Part shown: positions 15,724 to 23,621 of the stretch, piece after piece
Position numbering within the stretch: position 1 is the stretch's first letter
Layout of the letters: each line of letters begins with the position of its first letter
DNA from: Streptomyces sp. CB02261
GTDB lineage: Bacteria; Actinomycetota; Actinomycetes; Streptomycetales; Streptomycetaceae
Length of the DNA stretch: 64,000 bases
NCBI RefSeq assembly: GCF_001905665.1
Contig: NZ_LIVX01000005.1
Coordinates: 1 to 64,000, forward strand
Reading direction: 5' to 3'
Notes under the pieces: generated by a model
What the model was told of the DNA's origin: nothing
The model's input: the letters and a program-made list of their open reading frames with translations, nothing else
Database searches by the model: none
Position numbers and translations under genes: made by a program

Positions 15724-17031
15724 GTGACCACCTACCGGCAGCCGGGACTCGTCCTCACCGACCACCGCTTCCCCGTCCCCCTCGACCACTCGCGCCCCGA
15801 CGGCGAGCGCATCGAGGTCTTCGGCCGTGAGGTCGTCGCGAGCGGGAACGCCGGCACGAACGGGGAGCGGCTCCCCTGGCTGGTCTACCTGGAGGGCGGG
15901 CCCGGCTTCGGCGCCCGCCGCTTCATCGGCCCGCAGGCCTGGCTCGGCCGGGCCGTCAAGGAGTTCCGGGTCCTCCTCCTCGACCAGCGGGGCACCGGCC
16001 GCTCCACCCCCGCCAACCGCCAGACCCTGCCGCTCCGGGGCACCCCCGCCGAGCAGGCCGCGTACCTCACCCACTTCCGCGCCGACTCCATCGTCGCCGA
16101 CTGCGAACTGATCAGGCGCCGGCTCACCGGCGGCGCCCCCTGGACCGTCCTCGGCCAGAGCTTCGGCGGATTCTGCGCCACCCACTACCTCTCCACCGCC
16201 CCCGAAGGCCTGGAACGGGTCCTCGTCACCGGCGGACTGCCCTCCCTGTACGCCACCGCCGACGAGGTCTACCGCGCCGCCTACCCCCGCATCCGGCGCA
16301 AGAACGAGGCCCACTTCGCCCGCTACCCGCAGGACGCCGAACGGGCCCGCGCCATCGCCGCCCACCTCCTCGACCACGAGGTCACCCTCCCCGGCGGAGG
16401 CGTCCTCACCCCCGAGGCGTTCCAGTCCCTCGGCATTCTCCTCGGCTCCGGCGACGGCACCCATCAGCTCCACCTCCTCCTCGAAGGAGCCTTCGTCGCC
16501 ACCCCCGCCGGGCCCGCGCTCGCCGACGCCTTCCTGGAGCAGGTCCAGGCACACCTGTCGTACGCCGGACACCCGCTGTACGCCGTGCTCCACGAGGCCA
16601 TCTACGCCCAGGGGCAGGGTCCGACCGACTGGGCCGCGGAACGCGTCCGCGCCGAGCACCCCGAGTTCGACGCCCGCGCCGCGCTCGCCGAGGGCGAGCC
16701 GATCCTCTTCACCGGCGAGACCGTCCACCCCTGGCACTTCACCACCGACCCCGCCCTGCGCCCGCTCCGCGAGACCGCCGAACTCCTCGCCGCCCGCACC
16801 GACTGGACCCCGCTCTACGACCCCGAGCGCCTGGCCGGCAACCGGGTCCCGGTCGCCGCGGCCGTCTACCACGACGACATGTACGTGGACACCGCCCACT
16901 CCCTGGAGACCGCGCGCACGATCCGCGGCCTGCGGACCTGGGTGACCGACGAGTTCGAGCACGACGGGGTGCGGGCCGGCGGGCCGCGCGTCCTCGACCG
17001 GCTGCTCGCCCTCAGCCGGGGCGAGATCTGA
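15724..17031 (+). CDS. Alpha/beta hydrolase, S33 proline-iminopeptidase-like
   Basis: A 435-residue serine hydrolase. The oxyanion loop EGGPGFGARR, the strand LLLDQRGTGRS and the nucleophile elbow GQSFGG (serine near residue 143) define the S33 proline iminopeptidase group. The length fits the larger actinobacterial members with a long lid. It would remove N-terminal proline or similar residues from peptides. No signal peptide is visible, so it is probably cytoplasmic. GTG 15724 follows an AGGA-type ribosome site. Confidence 0.88.
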   Translation: MTTYRQPGLVLTDHRFPVPLDHSRPDGERIEVFGREVVASGNAGTNGERLPWLVYLEGGPGFGARRFIGPQAWLGRAVKEFRVLLLDQRGTGRSTPANRQTLPLRGTPAEQAAYLTHFRADSIVADCELIRRRLTGGAPWTVLGQSFGGFCATHYLSTAPEGLERVLVTGGLPSLYATADEVYRAAYPRIRRKNEAHFARYPQDAERARAIAAHLLDHEVTLPGGGVLTPEAFQSLGILLGSGDGTHQLHLLLEGAFVATPAGPALADAFLEQVQAHLSYAGHPLYAVLHEAIYAQGQGPTDWAAERVRAEHPEFDARAALAEGEPILFTGETVHPWHFTTDPALRPLRETAELLAARTDWTPLYDPERLAGNRVPVAAAVYHDDMYVDTAHSLETARTIRGLRTWVTDEFEHDGVRAGGPRVLDRLLALSRGEI

Positions 17032-17100
17032 GCACTCCCGCATAGGATGCGGCGCGCCCTCGACCGGCCGGGGAGCGCCGCGAGCGCGAAGGGGGCCCGG

Positions 17101-18237
17101 ATGACGGCACACGAGACACCGGCGTCAGGCCGGGAGCTGAAGTTCCGGGCCCTCACGGCCGAGCTGCGGCGCGGCATCCTCGACGGCACCTGGCCGCCGG
17201 GCAGCAAGCTGCCCACCGAGCGGGCCCTCGCCACGGAGACGGGCCTGTCGGTGACGACCGTCCGCCGTGCCTACGAGGACCTCGTCGCCCTCGGCCTCGT
17301 CGAACGCCGCCAGGGCGCGGGCACCTTCGCCGCCCACCGCGCCGAACGGGACACCACCGGGCAGCGGATCGTCGGCGTCCTCGTCCCGGACACCACGTTC
17401 TACTACCCGCGCGTCCTGCAGGGCATCGAGAGGGAACTCGCGGCGGCCGGCGCCCGGCTCGTCCTCGCCTGCTCCCACTACGACCCCGACGAGGAGGACG
17501 CCGCCGTCGAACGCCTCCTCTCGGCGGGCGTCCACGGCCTCCTCCTCGTTCCCAGCCTCCACACCCTCACCGACCCGGGCCGGCGCGCCGAGGAACTCCT
17601 CGCCCTGCCCGTCCCCGCCGTCCTCGTCGAACGCAGGCTCACCGCCCACGGCCCCGGCGACCCCACCGAGCACGTCTGCACCGACCACGAGGGCGGTGCC
17701 TACGACGCGGTCCGCCATCTGCGCGCCCTCGGCCACGAACGCCTCGGGCTCGTCGCCCGCACCGACGCCCCCACCACCGCGCCCGTCGAGTCCGGCTTCG
17801 CCAGGGCCGTCACCGATCTCGGACTGTCCGGGGACCCGGCGTACGAGAGGGACGTGATGGCCCGCTGGGACCCGGAGCGCGCCGACCGCGCCCTGGCCGC
17901 GCTGCGTGGCGCCGGCGTGACGGCCGCGCTCTGCTTCGGCGACCGGGAGGCCGCGCTGATGCTCGGGGCGGCCCGTCGGGCCGGGCTGCGGATCCCGGAC
18001 GACCTCGCCCTGATCAGCTACGACAACGAGTTCGCCGATGTCGCGGAGATCCCGCTGACGGCCGTGTCCCCGCCCAAGTACCCGCTCGGTCGGCTCGCCG
18101 CGCAGATCCTGCTCCGCCGTCTGGCCGAGGGGGAGGCGGCCCCGCTGCACCAGGTCCAGCTGCGTCCCCGGCTCGTCGTCCGGGCGTCCTGCGGCGGCGG
18201 ACGCGGAGCGGGAAGCACGCAAAAGTCCAAGGGCTGA
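17101..18237 (+). CDS. GntR/LacI-type sugar-responsive regulator
   Basis: A 378-residue repressor with a GntR winged helix at residues about 12-80 (GSKLPTERALATETGLSVTT and RRQGAGTF). It is joined to a LacI/periplasmic-binding-protein sensor (about 90-360, with the LISYDNEFAD block near the end). This AraR-like build binds sugars or sugar phosphates. The ATG at 17101 has AAGGGGG upstream; an in-frame ATG at 17047 is less likely. It is followed in the same direction by a SIS isomerase and a PIG-L deacetylase, so it probably controls them. I did not find a clear palindrome in the 90-base gap. Confidence 0.85.
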   Translation: MTAHETPASGRELKFRALTAELRRGILDGTWPPGSKLPTERALATETGLSVTTVRRAYEDLVALGLVERRQGAGTFAAHRAERDTTGQRIVGVLVPDTTFYYPRVLQGIERELAAAGARLVLACSHYDPDEEDAAVERLLSAGVHGLLLVPSLHTLTDPGRRAEELLALPVPAVLVERRLTAHGPGDPTEHVCTDHEGGAYDAVRHLRALGHERLGLVARTDAPTTAPVESGFARAVTDLGLSGDPAYERDVMARWDPERADRALAALRGAGVTAALCFGDREAALMLGAARRAGLRIPDDLALISYDNEFADVAEIPLTAVSPPKYPLGRLAAQILLRRLAEGEAAPLHQVQLRPRLVVRASCGGGRGAGSTQKSKG

Positions 18238-18327
18238 GCCCTCCTTGCTCATGGAGTGCTCCGGGCCGGCCCCGGTAGAACTCGGTGCGGACCCCGCGAG
18301 GGGGCCCTGCGAGGAGAGGACCCCGAC

Positions 18328-19260
18328 ATGAGCACCTACGTCAGCGCGGAGATCGCCGGCCAGCCCGACTGCTGGCGCCGCGCGGCCGAGGCCGCCGCCC
18401 GTCAGGCCGGCCGGCTGCCGGCGCCGGGGGAGCGCGTGGCGGTGGTCGGCTGCGGCACCTCGTACTTCATCGCCCGCGCCTACGCGGCGCTGCGGGAATC
18501 CCTCGGCGCGGGGGAGACCGACGCCTTCCCCGCGTCCGACGCCACACCGCTCGGCCGCGGTTACGACCGGATCGTGGCCCTCACCCGCTCCGGTGCCACG
18601 ACGGAGGTCGTGCACCTGCTCGCCCGTGCGGCGGGCGGCATCCGGACGCTCGTCGTCACCGGCGCACCCGGAAGTCCGGCGGGGCGGCTCGCCGACGAGA
18701 CCGTCGACCTCGGCTTCGCCGACGAGCGCTCCGTCGTCCAGACCCGGTTCGCGACCACGGCCCTCCAACTCCTGCGCGCGGGGCTCGGCGTGGACCTGGA
18801 ACCGGCCATCGCCGACGCCGAACTCGTCCTGTACGAACGGCTGCCCACCGCCTGGGAGCGACGCGGCCAGTTCACCTTCCTCGGCGCCGGCTGGACCGTG
18901 GGCCTCGCCGACGAGGCCGCACTGAAACTGCGGGAGGTCGCCCGCGCCTGGACGGAGTCGTACGCGGCGATGGAGTACCGGCACGGTCCCATCAGCATCA
19001 GCGACCGGTCCAGCCTCGTCTGGTGCCTCGGCCCGGCGCCGTCGGGCCTGAGGGACGAAGTGGAGTCCACCGGGGCCCTGTTCGCCGCCGACGCGATCGA
19101 CCCCGTCGCCGCGCTCGTCCGCGCCCAGCGGCTCGCGGTCGCCCTCGCCGGCCGGCGCGGCCTCAACCCCGACCGGCCCCGGAACGTCTCACGTTCGGTG
19201 ATCCTCTCCGGGGCGTTCCGCCCGTCGGCGGCGGAGGCGGCCCGTATCCTGCGATCATGA
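18328..19260 (+). CDS. SIS-domain sugar-phosphate isomerase/deaminase (AgaS/NagB-II-like)
   Basis: A 310-residue protein with two SIS folds. Substrate-loop residues GCGTSYFIARA at about 41-51 and TRSGATTEV at about 87-95 resemble those of GlmS isomerase domains and AgaS-type aminosugar-phosphate isomerases. The C-terminal segment YRHGPISI is also typical of that group. It likely isomerises or deaminates an amino-sugar phosphate in the cytoplasm. A very strong ribosome site (GAGGAGAGGA) precedes the ATG. Its stop overlaps the next ATG by four bases, so the deacetylase is made with it. Confidence 0.85.
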   Translation: MSTYVSAEIAGQPDCWRRAAEAAARQAGRLPAPGERVAVVGCGTSYFIARAYAALRESLGAGETDAFPASDATPLGRGYDRIVALTRSGATTEVVHLLARAAGGIRTLVVTGAPGSPAGRLADETVDLGFADERSVVQTRFATTALQLLRAGLGVDLEPAIADAELVLYERLPTAWERRGQFTFLGAGWTVGLADEAALKLREVARAWTESYAAMEYRHGPISISDRSSLVWCLGPAPSGLRDEVESTGALFAADAIDPVAALVRAQRLAVALAGRRGLNPDRPRNVSRSVILSGAFRPSAAEAARILRS

Positions 19261-20009
19261 CCGGAACCGATGTCACGGACCTCGCCCAGATGCCCGACGA
19301 CTGGCAGCGGGCCCTCGCCGTCGTCGCCCATCCCGACGATCTCGAGTACGGCTGCGCGGCCGCCGTCGCCGCCTGGACGGACGCCGGCAAGGAGGTCGTC
19401 TACGTCCTCGCCACCCGGGGCGAGGCCGGGATCGACACGCTCGCGCCGGACGTCTGCGGGCCGTTGCGCGAGCGGGAGCAGCGGGACAGCGCCGCCGTCG
19501 TCGGTGTGGACGCGGTCGAGTTCCTCGACCACCGCGACGGGGTGATCGAGTACGGCCTGGGACTGCGCCGCGACATCGCCGCCGCGATCCGCCGCCACCG
19601 CCCGGAGCTCGTCGTCACCCTCAACCACCGCGACACCTGGGGCGGCGGACCCGGCGCGCCCTGGAACACCCCGGACCATCTGGCCGTCGGCCGTGCCACG
19701 CTCGACGCGGCGGGCGACGCGGGCAACCGCTGGATCTTCCCCGAGCTCACCGAGCAGGGCCTGGAGCCCTGGAACGGCGTCCGCTGGGTGGCGGTCGCGG
19801 CCTCCAGCACCCCCACCCACGCCGTCGACGCGACGCCGGGCCTGGACCGCGCCATCCGCTCCCTCCTCTGCCACCGTGCCTACATCGAGGCCCTGACGGA
19901 CGAGGATCCGGAGTCGTACGTCCGCGACTTCCTCACGACGACGACCGCCGGCGCCTCCTCCCGCTTCGGCGGCCGCCCGGCGGTGACGTTCGAACTCTTC
20001 GCCCGCTAG
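19257..20009 (+). CDS. PIG-L family deacetylase
   Basis: A 250-residue LmbE/PIG-L zinc deacetylase. The metal motif AHPDD is at residues 24-28 and the third ligand is probably the histidine in NTPDHLAVG. The family removes N-acetyl groups from GlcNAc-containing molecules such as GlcNAc-inositol. Translational coupling to a SIS aminosugar isomerase and an upstream GntR/LacI regulator points to amino-sugar catabolism over mycothiol synthesis. That is an inference from context. No signal peptide is visible. Confidence 0.85.
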   Translation: MTGTDVTDLAQMPDDWQRALAVVAHPDDLEYGCAAAVAAWTDAGKEVVYVLATRGEAGIDTLAPDVCGPLREREQRDSAAVVGVDAVEFLDHRDGVIEYGLGLRRDIAAAIRRHRPELVVTLNHRDTWGGGPGAPWNTPDHLAVGRATLDAAGDAGNRWIFPELTEQGLEPWNGVRWVAVAASSTPTHAVDATPGLDRAIRSLLCHRAYIEALTDEDPESYVRDFLTTTTAGASSRFGGRPAVTFELFAR

Positions 20010-20016
20010 GGTCCCG

Positions 20017-20050
20017 CCGCCCGGCCCCTGTTCGCGGACGGGCCGGGCGG
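20017..20050. terminator. Bidirectional terminator hairpin
   Basis: CCGCCCGGCCC at 20017-20027 pairs perfectly with GGGCCGGGCGG at 20040-20050 over a 12-base loop. It lies between two convergent genes. Confidence 0.75.
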
Positions 20051-20055
20051 GCGGT

Positions 20056-20835
20056 TCAGCCCATCGGGGCCGGCTTCAGTACCGCGAAGAGGGCGCCGAA
20101 GGGGTCGGCCAGCCAGGCGATGCGGCCGACGTCGGGGATGTCGGCCGGGGGCATCAGGACCGCGCCGCCGCTGCCCCGGGTGGAGGCGGTGATCGCGTCG
20201 GGGTCCGTGACGGCGAAGTACGGGATCCAGCGCGGGGTCTCGCTCACGTCCTGGAGTTCCGCGGCCCCGCCGAAGGAGGCGTCCTGCTGGTCCCCGTCGG
20301 CGGTGGAGACGACGCGGTACGTCATGCCGGGCGCCTCCATCTCCGTCCACCGCCAGCCGAACAGGGTCCGGTAGAAGCCGAGGACGGTCTCCGGGTCGGG
20401 GACGTGCAGCTCCGCCCAGACCAGGGTGTTGGCCGACGAGGTCCGCTCCAGACCCTTGACGGTGCCGGGCTGCCAGATCGCGAACCGCGCGCCGGCCGGG
20501 TCGGTGAGGGCGGCCATGCGCCCCGCGTCCATGACGTCGAAGGCCGCGAGGCGCACGGTGCCGCCCGCCGCCTCCGCGGCCTTCTGGGTGGCGTCCGCGT
20601 CCGGGGTCTGGAAGTACACGGTCCAGGCGCTCCGCGCGCCCTCCTCGGTGAGCGGGCCGAGCGCGGCGACCGTGAGCCCGTCCTGCTGGAAGAAGCCGTA
20701 GCCCCCGGCATCGGGTCCGGCCGAGAGGAACTCCCAGCCGAGGACGGCGCCGTAGAACGCGGCCGCCGCCTCCGTGTCGGGGTTGCCGAGATCGAGCCAG
20801 TTGGGAGAGCCCTTGGTGAACCGCGTACCGAGCAT
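20056..20835 (-). CDS. Two-module VOC family protein
   Basis: A 259-residue protein made of two VOC domains (about 10-125 and 135-255). The first contains NPDTEAAAAFYGAVLGWEFL and ends in TDPAGARFAIWQPG; the second contains VPDPETVLGFYRTLFGWRW and ends in DPFGALFAVLKP. It is a closer relative of the VOC proteins at 31479 and 46428 than of the one at 11209. A GGACA..CCTCCC upstream arrangement gives a GGGAGG ribosome site. The substrate is unknown. It is convergent with the deacetylase gene. Confidence 0.85.
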   Translation of the reverse strand: MLGTRFTKGSPNWLDLGNPDTEAAAAFYGAVLGWEFLSAGPDAGGYGFFQQDGLTVAALGPLTEEGARSAWTVYFQTPDADATQKAAEAAGGTVRLAAFDVMDAGRMAALTDPAGARFAIWQPGTVKGLERTSSANTLVWAELHVPDPETVLGFYRTLFGWRWTEMEAPGMTYRVVSTADGDQQDASFGGAAELQDVSETPRWIPYFAVTDPDAITASTRGSGGAVLMPPADIPDVGRIAWLADPFGALFAVLKPAPMG

Positions 20836-20959
20836 GGGAGGTGTCCTGTCCTGAGTCGTCGGAGCCGTCGGAGCCGGGCCGCCGGTCCCACCGGCAGGTC
20901 GGCCACCCTGACCGATCCTCGCCCTTCGGCCCCTCGGGCGCAGCCTCAGCCGAGGGGGT

Positions 20960-21928
20960 TCATCCGACCGGCCGACCGGCCGCCTTCGCCTCCAGGTCGG
21001 CGAAGACCAGCTCGGCGTTGAGAGCGGCGCCGGCCCGGTATCCCCGGCTCACCGCGTTGACCACCTGCTCCTGCGGCCCCGTCACGTTCCCGGCCGCCCA
21101 CACGCCGGGCACGCTGGTGCGGCCCGTCTCGTCCACCACCACGAACTCCCCGAAGGGGGTGGCGCGCAGCTCCGCGCCGAGCCGCCGCAGCACCCCGTCG
21201 CGGGCCGCGAGTCGCGACGCCCCGGCGAAGAGGACCGAGCGGGCCACGGTCCGGCCGTCGGCGAGCCGCACCCCGGTCAGCCGGTCGTCCTCCACCGCGA
21301 GCCCCGTCACCTCGCCCCGCTCGACGCGGACGCCCGCCGCGTCCAGGAGGGCGGCGTCGTGCTCCGACAGCTCACCGGCGGTGTGCAGGAAGAGCGTCAC
21401 GTCCTCCGACCAGTGCGCCACCATCAGCGCCTGGTGCGCCGGCATCGCCGGGTGGGCGATCACCCCGAAGGCCTCGCCGCGGACCTCCCAGCCGTGGCAG
21501 TACGGGCAGTGCAGCACGTCCCGACCCCACCGCCCGGCGAGTCCGTCGATCCGGGGGAGCTCGTCGACGAGCCCGGTGGTGACGACGAGCCGCCGCGCCC
21601 CGACGGTGTCCCCGTCCGCCAGGGTGAGGGTGAAGCCGCCGCGCCCGTCCGGCGCGGCCCCCGTCACCTCACCGGCCCGCCACTCGACCCCGTAGGCGGC
21701 GATCTCGGCCCGTCCGGCCGCGAGGAAGTCCGCCGGGCTCATGCCGTCCCGCGACAGGACGCCCTGCATGTGCGCGGCGGGGGCGTTGCGCGGCTGCCCT
21801 GCGTCGACGACCAGGGTCCGCCGCAGCGAGCGGCCGAGGATCAGGGCGGCGCTGAGGCCGGCCGCGCCCCCGCCGACCACCACGGCCTCGTAGTCGTAGG
21901 TGCTGTCCAGGTCCAGGTGTGCGTTCAT
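20960..21928 (-). CDS. Thioredoxin-reductase-like FAD/NAD(P)H oxidoreductase
   Basis: A 322-residue flavoprotein. FAD binding is shown by VVGGGAAGLSAAL near residue 17 and the C-terminal GVWAAGNVTGP. In the place of the thioredoxin reductase redox centre it has CPYCHGWEV, retaining a CxxC pair but with unusual internal residues. It should reduce a small dithiol or thioredoxin-like partner using NAD(P)H. It is divergent from the XRE-cupin regulator at 21996, with a perfect palindrome in the 67-base gap. The next gene clockwise is unrelated. Confidence 0.85.
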   Translation of the reverse strand: MNAHLDLDSTYDYEAVVVGGGAAGLSAALILGRSLRRTLVVDAGQPRNAPAAHMQGVLSRDGMSPADFLAAGRAEIAAYGVEWRAGEVTGAAPDGRGGFTLTLADGDTVGARRLVVTTGLVDELPRIDGLAGRWGRDVLHCPYCHGWEVRGEAFGVIAHPAMPAHQALMVAHWSEDVTLFLHTAGELSEHDAALLDAAGVRVERGEVTGLAVEDDRLTGVRLADGRTVARSVLFAGASRLAARDGVLRRLGAELRATPFGEFVVVDETGRTSVPGVWAAGNVTGPQEQVVNAVSRGYRAGAALNAELVFADLEAKAAGRPVG

Positions 21929-21958
21929 GGGACGAGCGTCGCCCGGCCCCGGCGGAAG

Positions 21959-21976
21959 CGGCAAGCGGACTTGCCG
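21959..21976. promoter_or_regulatory. Palindromic operator CGGCAAG-N4-CTTGCCG
   Basis: A perfect 7+4+7 inverted repeat between the divergent flavoprotein (start 21928) and XRE-cupin regulator (start 21996). A further CTTGCCG-like half overlaps its right side. The regulator is the obvious candidate to bind here and control both genes. Confidence 0.6.
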
Positions 21977-21995
21977 TTTCTGCAACACTGGACGC

Positions 21996-22583
21996 ATGAC
22001 CGAAGACGAGCGCATCGACGAAGTCCTGAACGAGGTCGGCCCCCGCCTCCGCCGCGTCCGCCGCGACCGGGGGGTGACCCTGGCCGAGCTCTCCGCCGCC
22101 ACCGGCATCTCCGTGAGCACCCTGTCCCGCCTGGAGTCCGGGCGGCGCAGACCCAGCCTCGAACTGCTCCTGCCGCTCGCCCGCGCCCATCAGGTCCCGC
22201 TGGACGAACTGGTCGGCGCCCCGGCGACGGGCGACCCGCGGGTCCGCGCCAAGCCGATCGTGCGCCACGGCCGGACCATGTTCCCGCTGACCCGCCAGCC
22301 GGGCGGCCTCCAGGCGTACAAGGTGATCCAGGACAGGACGACGGAGCCACCGGAGCCGCGCGTCCACGAGGGGTACGAGTGGCTGTACGTGCTCTCGGGC
22401 AGGCTCCGGCTCGTCCTCGGCGAGCACGACGTCGTCCTCGGGGCGGGCGAGGCGGCCGAGTTCGACACCCGCGTCCCGCACTGGTTCGGGCCGACGGACG
22501 ACGGTCCGGTGGAGTTCCTGAGCCTCTTCGGGCCGCAGGGGGAGCGGATGCACGTGAGGGCCCGTCCGAAGAAGTCCGGCTGA
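21996..22583 (+). CDS. XRE-family regulator with C-terminal cupin domain
   Basis: A 195-residue regulator. The helix-turn-helix spans about 15-70 (GVTLAELSAATGISVSTLSR and LESGRRRPS). A cupin barrel occupies about 100-185 (HEGYEWLYVLSGRLRLVLGE, GEAAEFDTRVPHWFG) and probably senses a small molecule or metal. The gene is divergent from the flavoprotein gene across a perfect palindrome. No strong ribosome site is seen, and the transcript may have a very short leader. Confidence 0.88.
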   Translation: MTEDERIDEVLNEVGPRLRRVRRDRGVTLAELSAATGISVSTLSRLESGRRRPSLELLLPLARAHQVPLDELVGAPATGDPRVRAKPIVRHGRTMFPLTRQPGGLQAYKVIQDRTTEPPEPRVHEGYEWLYVLSGRLRLVLGEHDVVLGAGEAAEFDTRVPHWFGPTDDGPVEFLSLFGPQGERMHVRARPKKSG

Positions 22584-22601
22584 CCCCGTTCCCCCGAGGA
22601 C

Positions 22602-22636
22602 AAGCGACCGCTTAGTATGCCACCGACCGCTCGGTA
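22602..22636. promoter_or_regulatory. Tandem TetR-like operators upstream of the acyl-CoA dehydrogenase operon
   Basis: AAGCG-AC-CGCTT at 22602-22613 and ACCGA-CCGC-TCGGT at 22622-22635 are adjacent inverted repeats. ACCGCTTAGTA (22607-22617) and ACCGCTCGGTA (22626-22636) also form a direct repeat with a 19-base offset. They sit just upstream of the ribosome site at 22638. Such ACCGA/TCGGT sites are typical of TetR repressors of fatty-acid genes. No tetR gene lies nearby. Confidence 0.6.
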
Positions 22637-22652
22637 CGGAGGAGGCTTCCGG

Positions 22653-23621
22653 ATGCAGGCATGGCGTGTGTACGAGAACGGGGAACCGGGCGCGGTGATG
22701 CGCCGCGAGGAGGTGACACCGCCCACGCCCGGCGACGGCCAGGTCCTGCTCAGGGTCCGCGCCGCGAACGTCAACTTCCCCGACGCGCTGCTCTGCCGCG
22801 GCCACTACCAGGTGCGCCCCCCGCTGCCCTTCACCCCGGGTGTGGAGGTCTGCGCCGAGACCGAGGACGGCCGCAGGGTCCTCACCACCGCCGCCCTCCC
22901 GCACGGCGGCTTCGCCGAGTACGTGCTCGCCGACGCCGCCGGACTGCTCCCGGCCCCCGACTCGCTCGACGACGCCGAGGCCGCCGCGCTCCACATCGGC
23001 TACCAGACCGGCTGGTTCGGTCTGCACCGCCGTGCAGCCCTCCAGGAGGGCGAGACCCTCCTCGTCCACGCGGCGGCCGGCGGCGTCGGCAGCGCGGCCG
23101 TCCAGCTCGGCAAGGCGGCCGGCGCCACCGTCATCGGCGTCGTCGGCGGGCCGGAGAAGGCCGCCGTCGCCCGCGCGCTCGGCTGCGACGTCGTCGTCGA
23201 CCGGCGTTCCGAGGACGTCGTCGCCGCCGTCAAGGCCGCCACCGGCGGCCGCGGCGCCGACGTGATCTACGACCCGGTGGGCGGCGAGGCCTACCAGCAG
23301 TCCGCGAAGTGCGTCGCCTTCGAGGGGCGGATCGTCGTCGTCGGCTTCGCGAGCGGCACCGTCCCCGCACCCGCCCTCAACCACGCCCTGGTGAAGAACT
23401 ACTCGGTCCTCGGCCTCCACTGGGGCCTGTACGCCGTGAAGGACCCCGCCTCGATCGGGCGCTGCCACGAGACCCTCACGGCCTACGCGGCCAAGGGCCT
23501 GATCAAGCCGCTCATCGGTGAACGCGTCCCCTTCGCCGGCGCGGCCGACGCCGTCCAGCGCGTCGCCGACGGCACCACCACGGGCCGCCTCGTCGTCCTC
23601 CCGGAAGGAGTCCGCGCATGA
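22653..23621 (+). CDS. NADPH:quinone oxidoreductase (zinc-independent MDR family)
   Basis: A 322-residue medium-chain reductase. The nucleotide-binding loop AAAGGVGSAAVQLGKAAGA is at about 138-156 and the substrate domain carries NVNFPDALLCRG. The zinc ligands of alcohol dehydrogenases are absent, which marks the quinone/enoyl reductase branch. The ATG at 22653 is chosen for its GGAGGAGG site at 22638-22645. The stop overlaps the first acyl-CoA dehydrogenase (ATGA), so it belongs to that operon. It probably reduces an enoyl or quinone acceptor in acyl-chain degradation. Confidence 0.88.
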   Translation: MQAWRVYENGEPGAVMRREEVTPPTPGDGQVLLRVRAANVNFPDALLCRGHYQVRPPLPFTPGVEVCAETEDGRRVLTTAALPHGGFAEYVLADAAGLLPAPDSLDDAEAAALHIGYQTGWFGLHRRAALQEGETLLVHAAAGGVGSAAVQLGKAAGATVIGVVGGPEKAAVARALGCDVVVDRRSEDVVAAVKAATGGRGADVIYDPVGGEAYQQSAKCVAFEGRIVVVGFASGTVPAPALNHALVKNYSVLGLHWGLYAVKDPASIGRCHETLTAYAAKGLIKPLIGERVPFAGAADAVQRVADGTTTGRLVVLPEGVRA

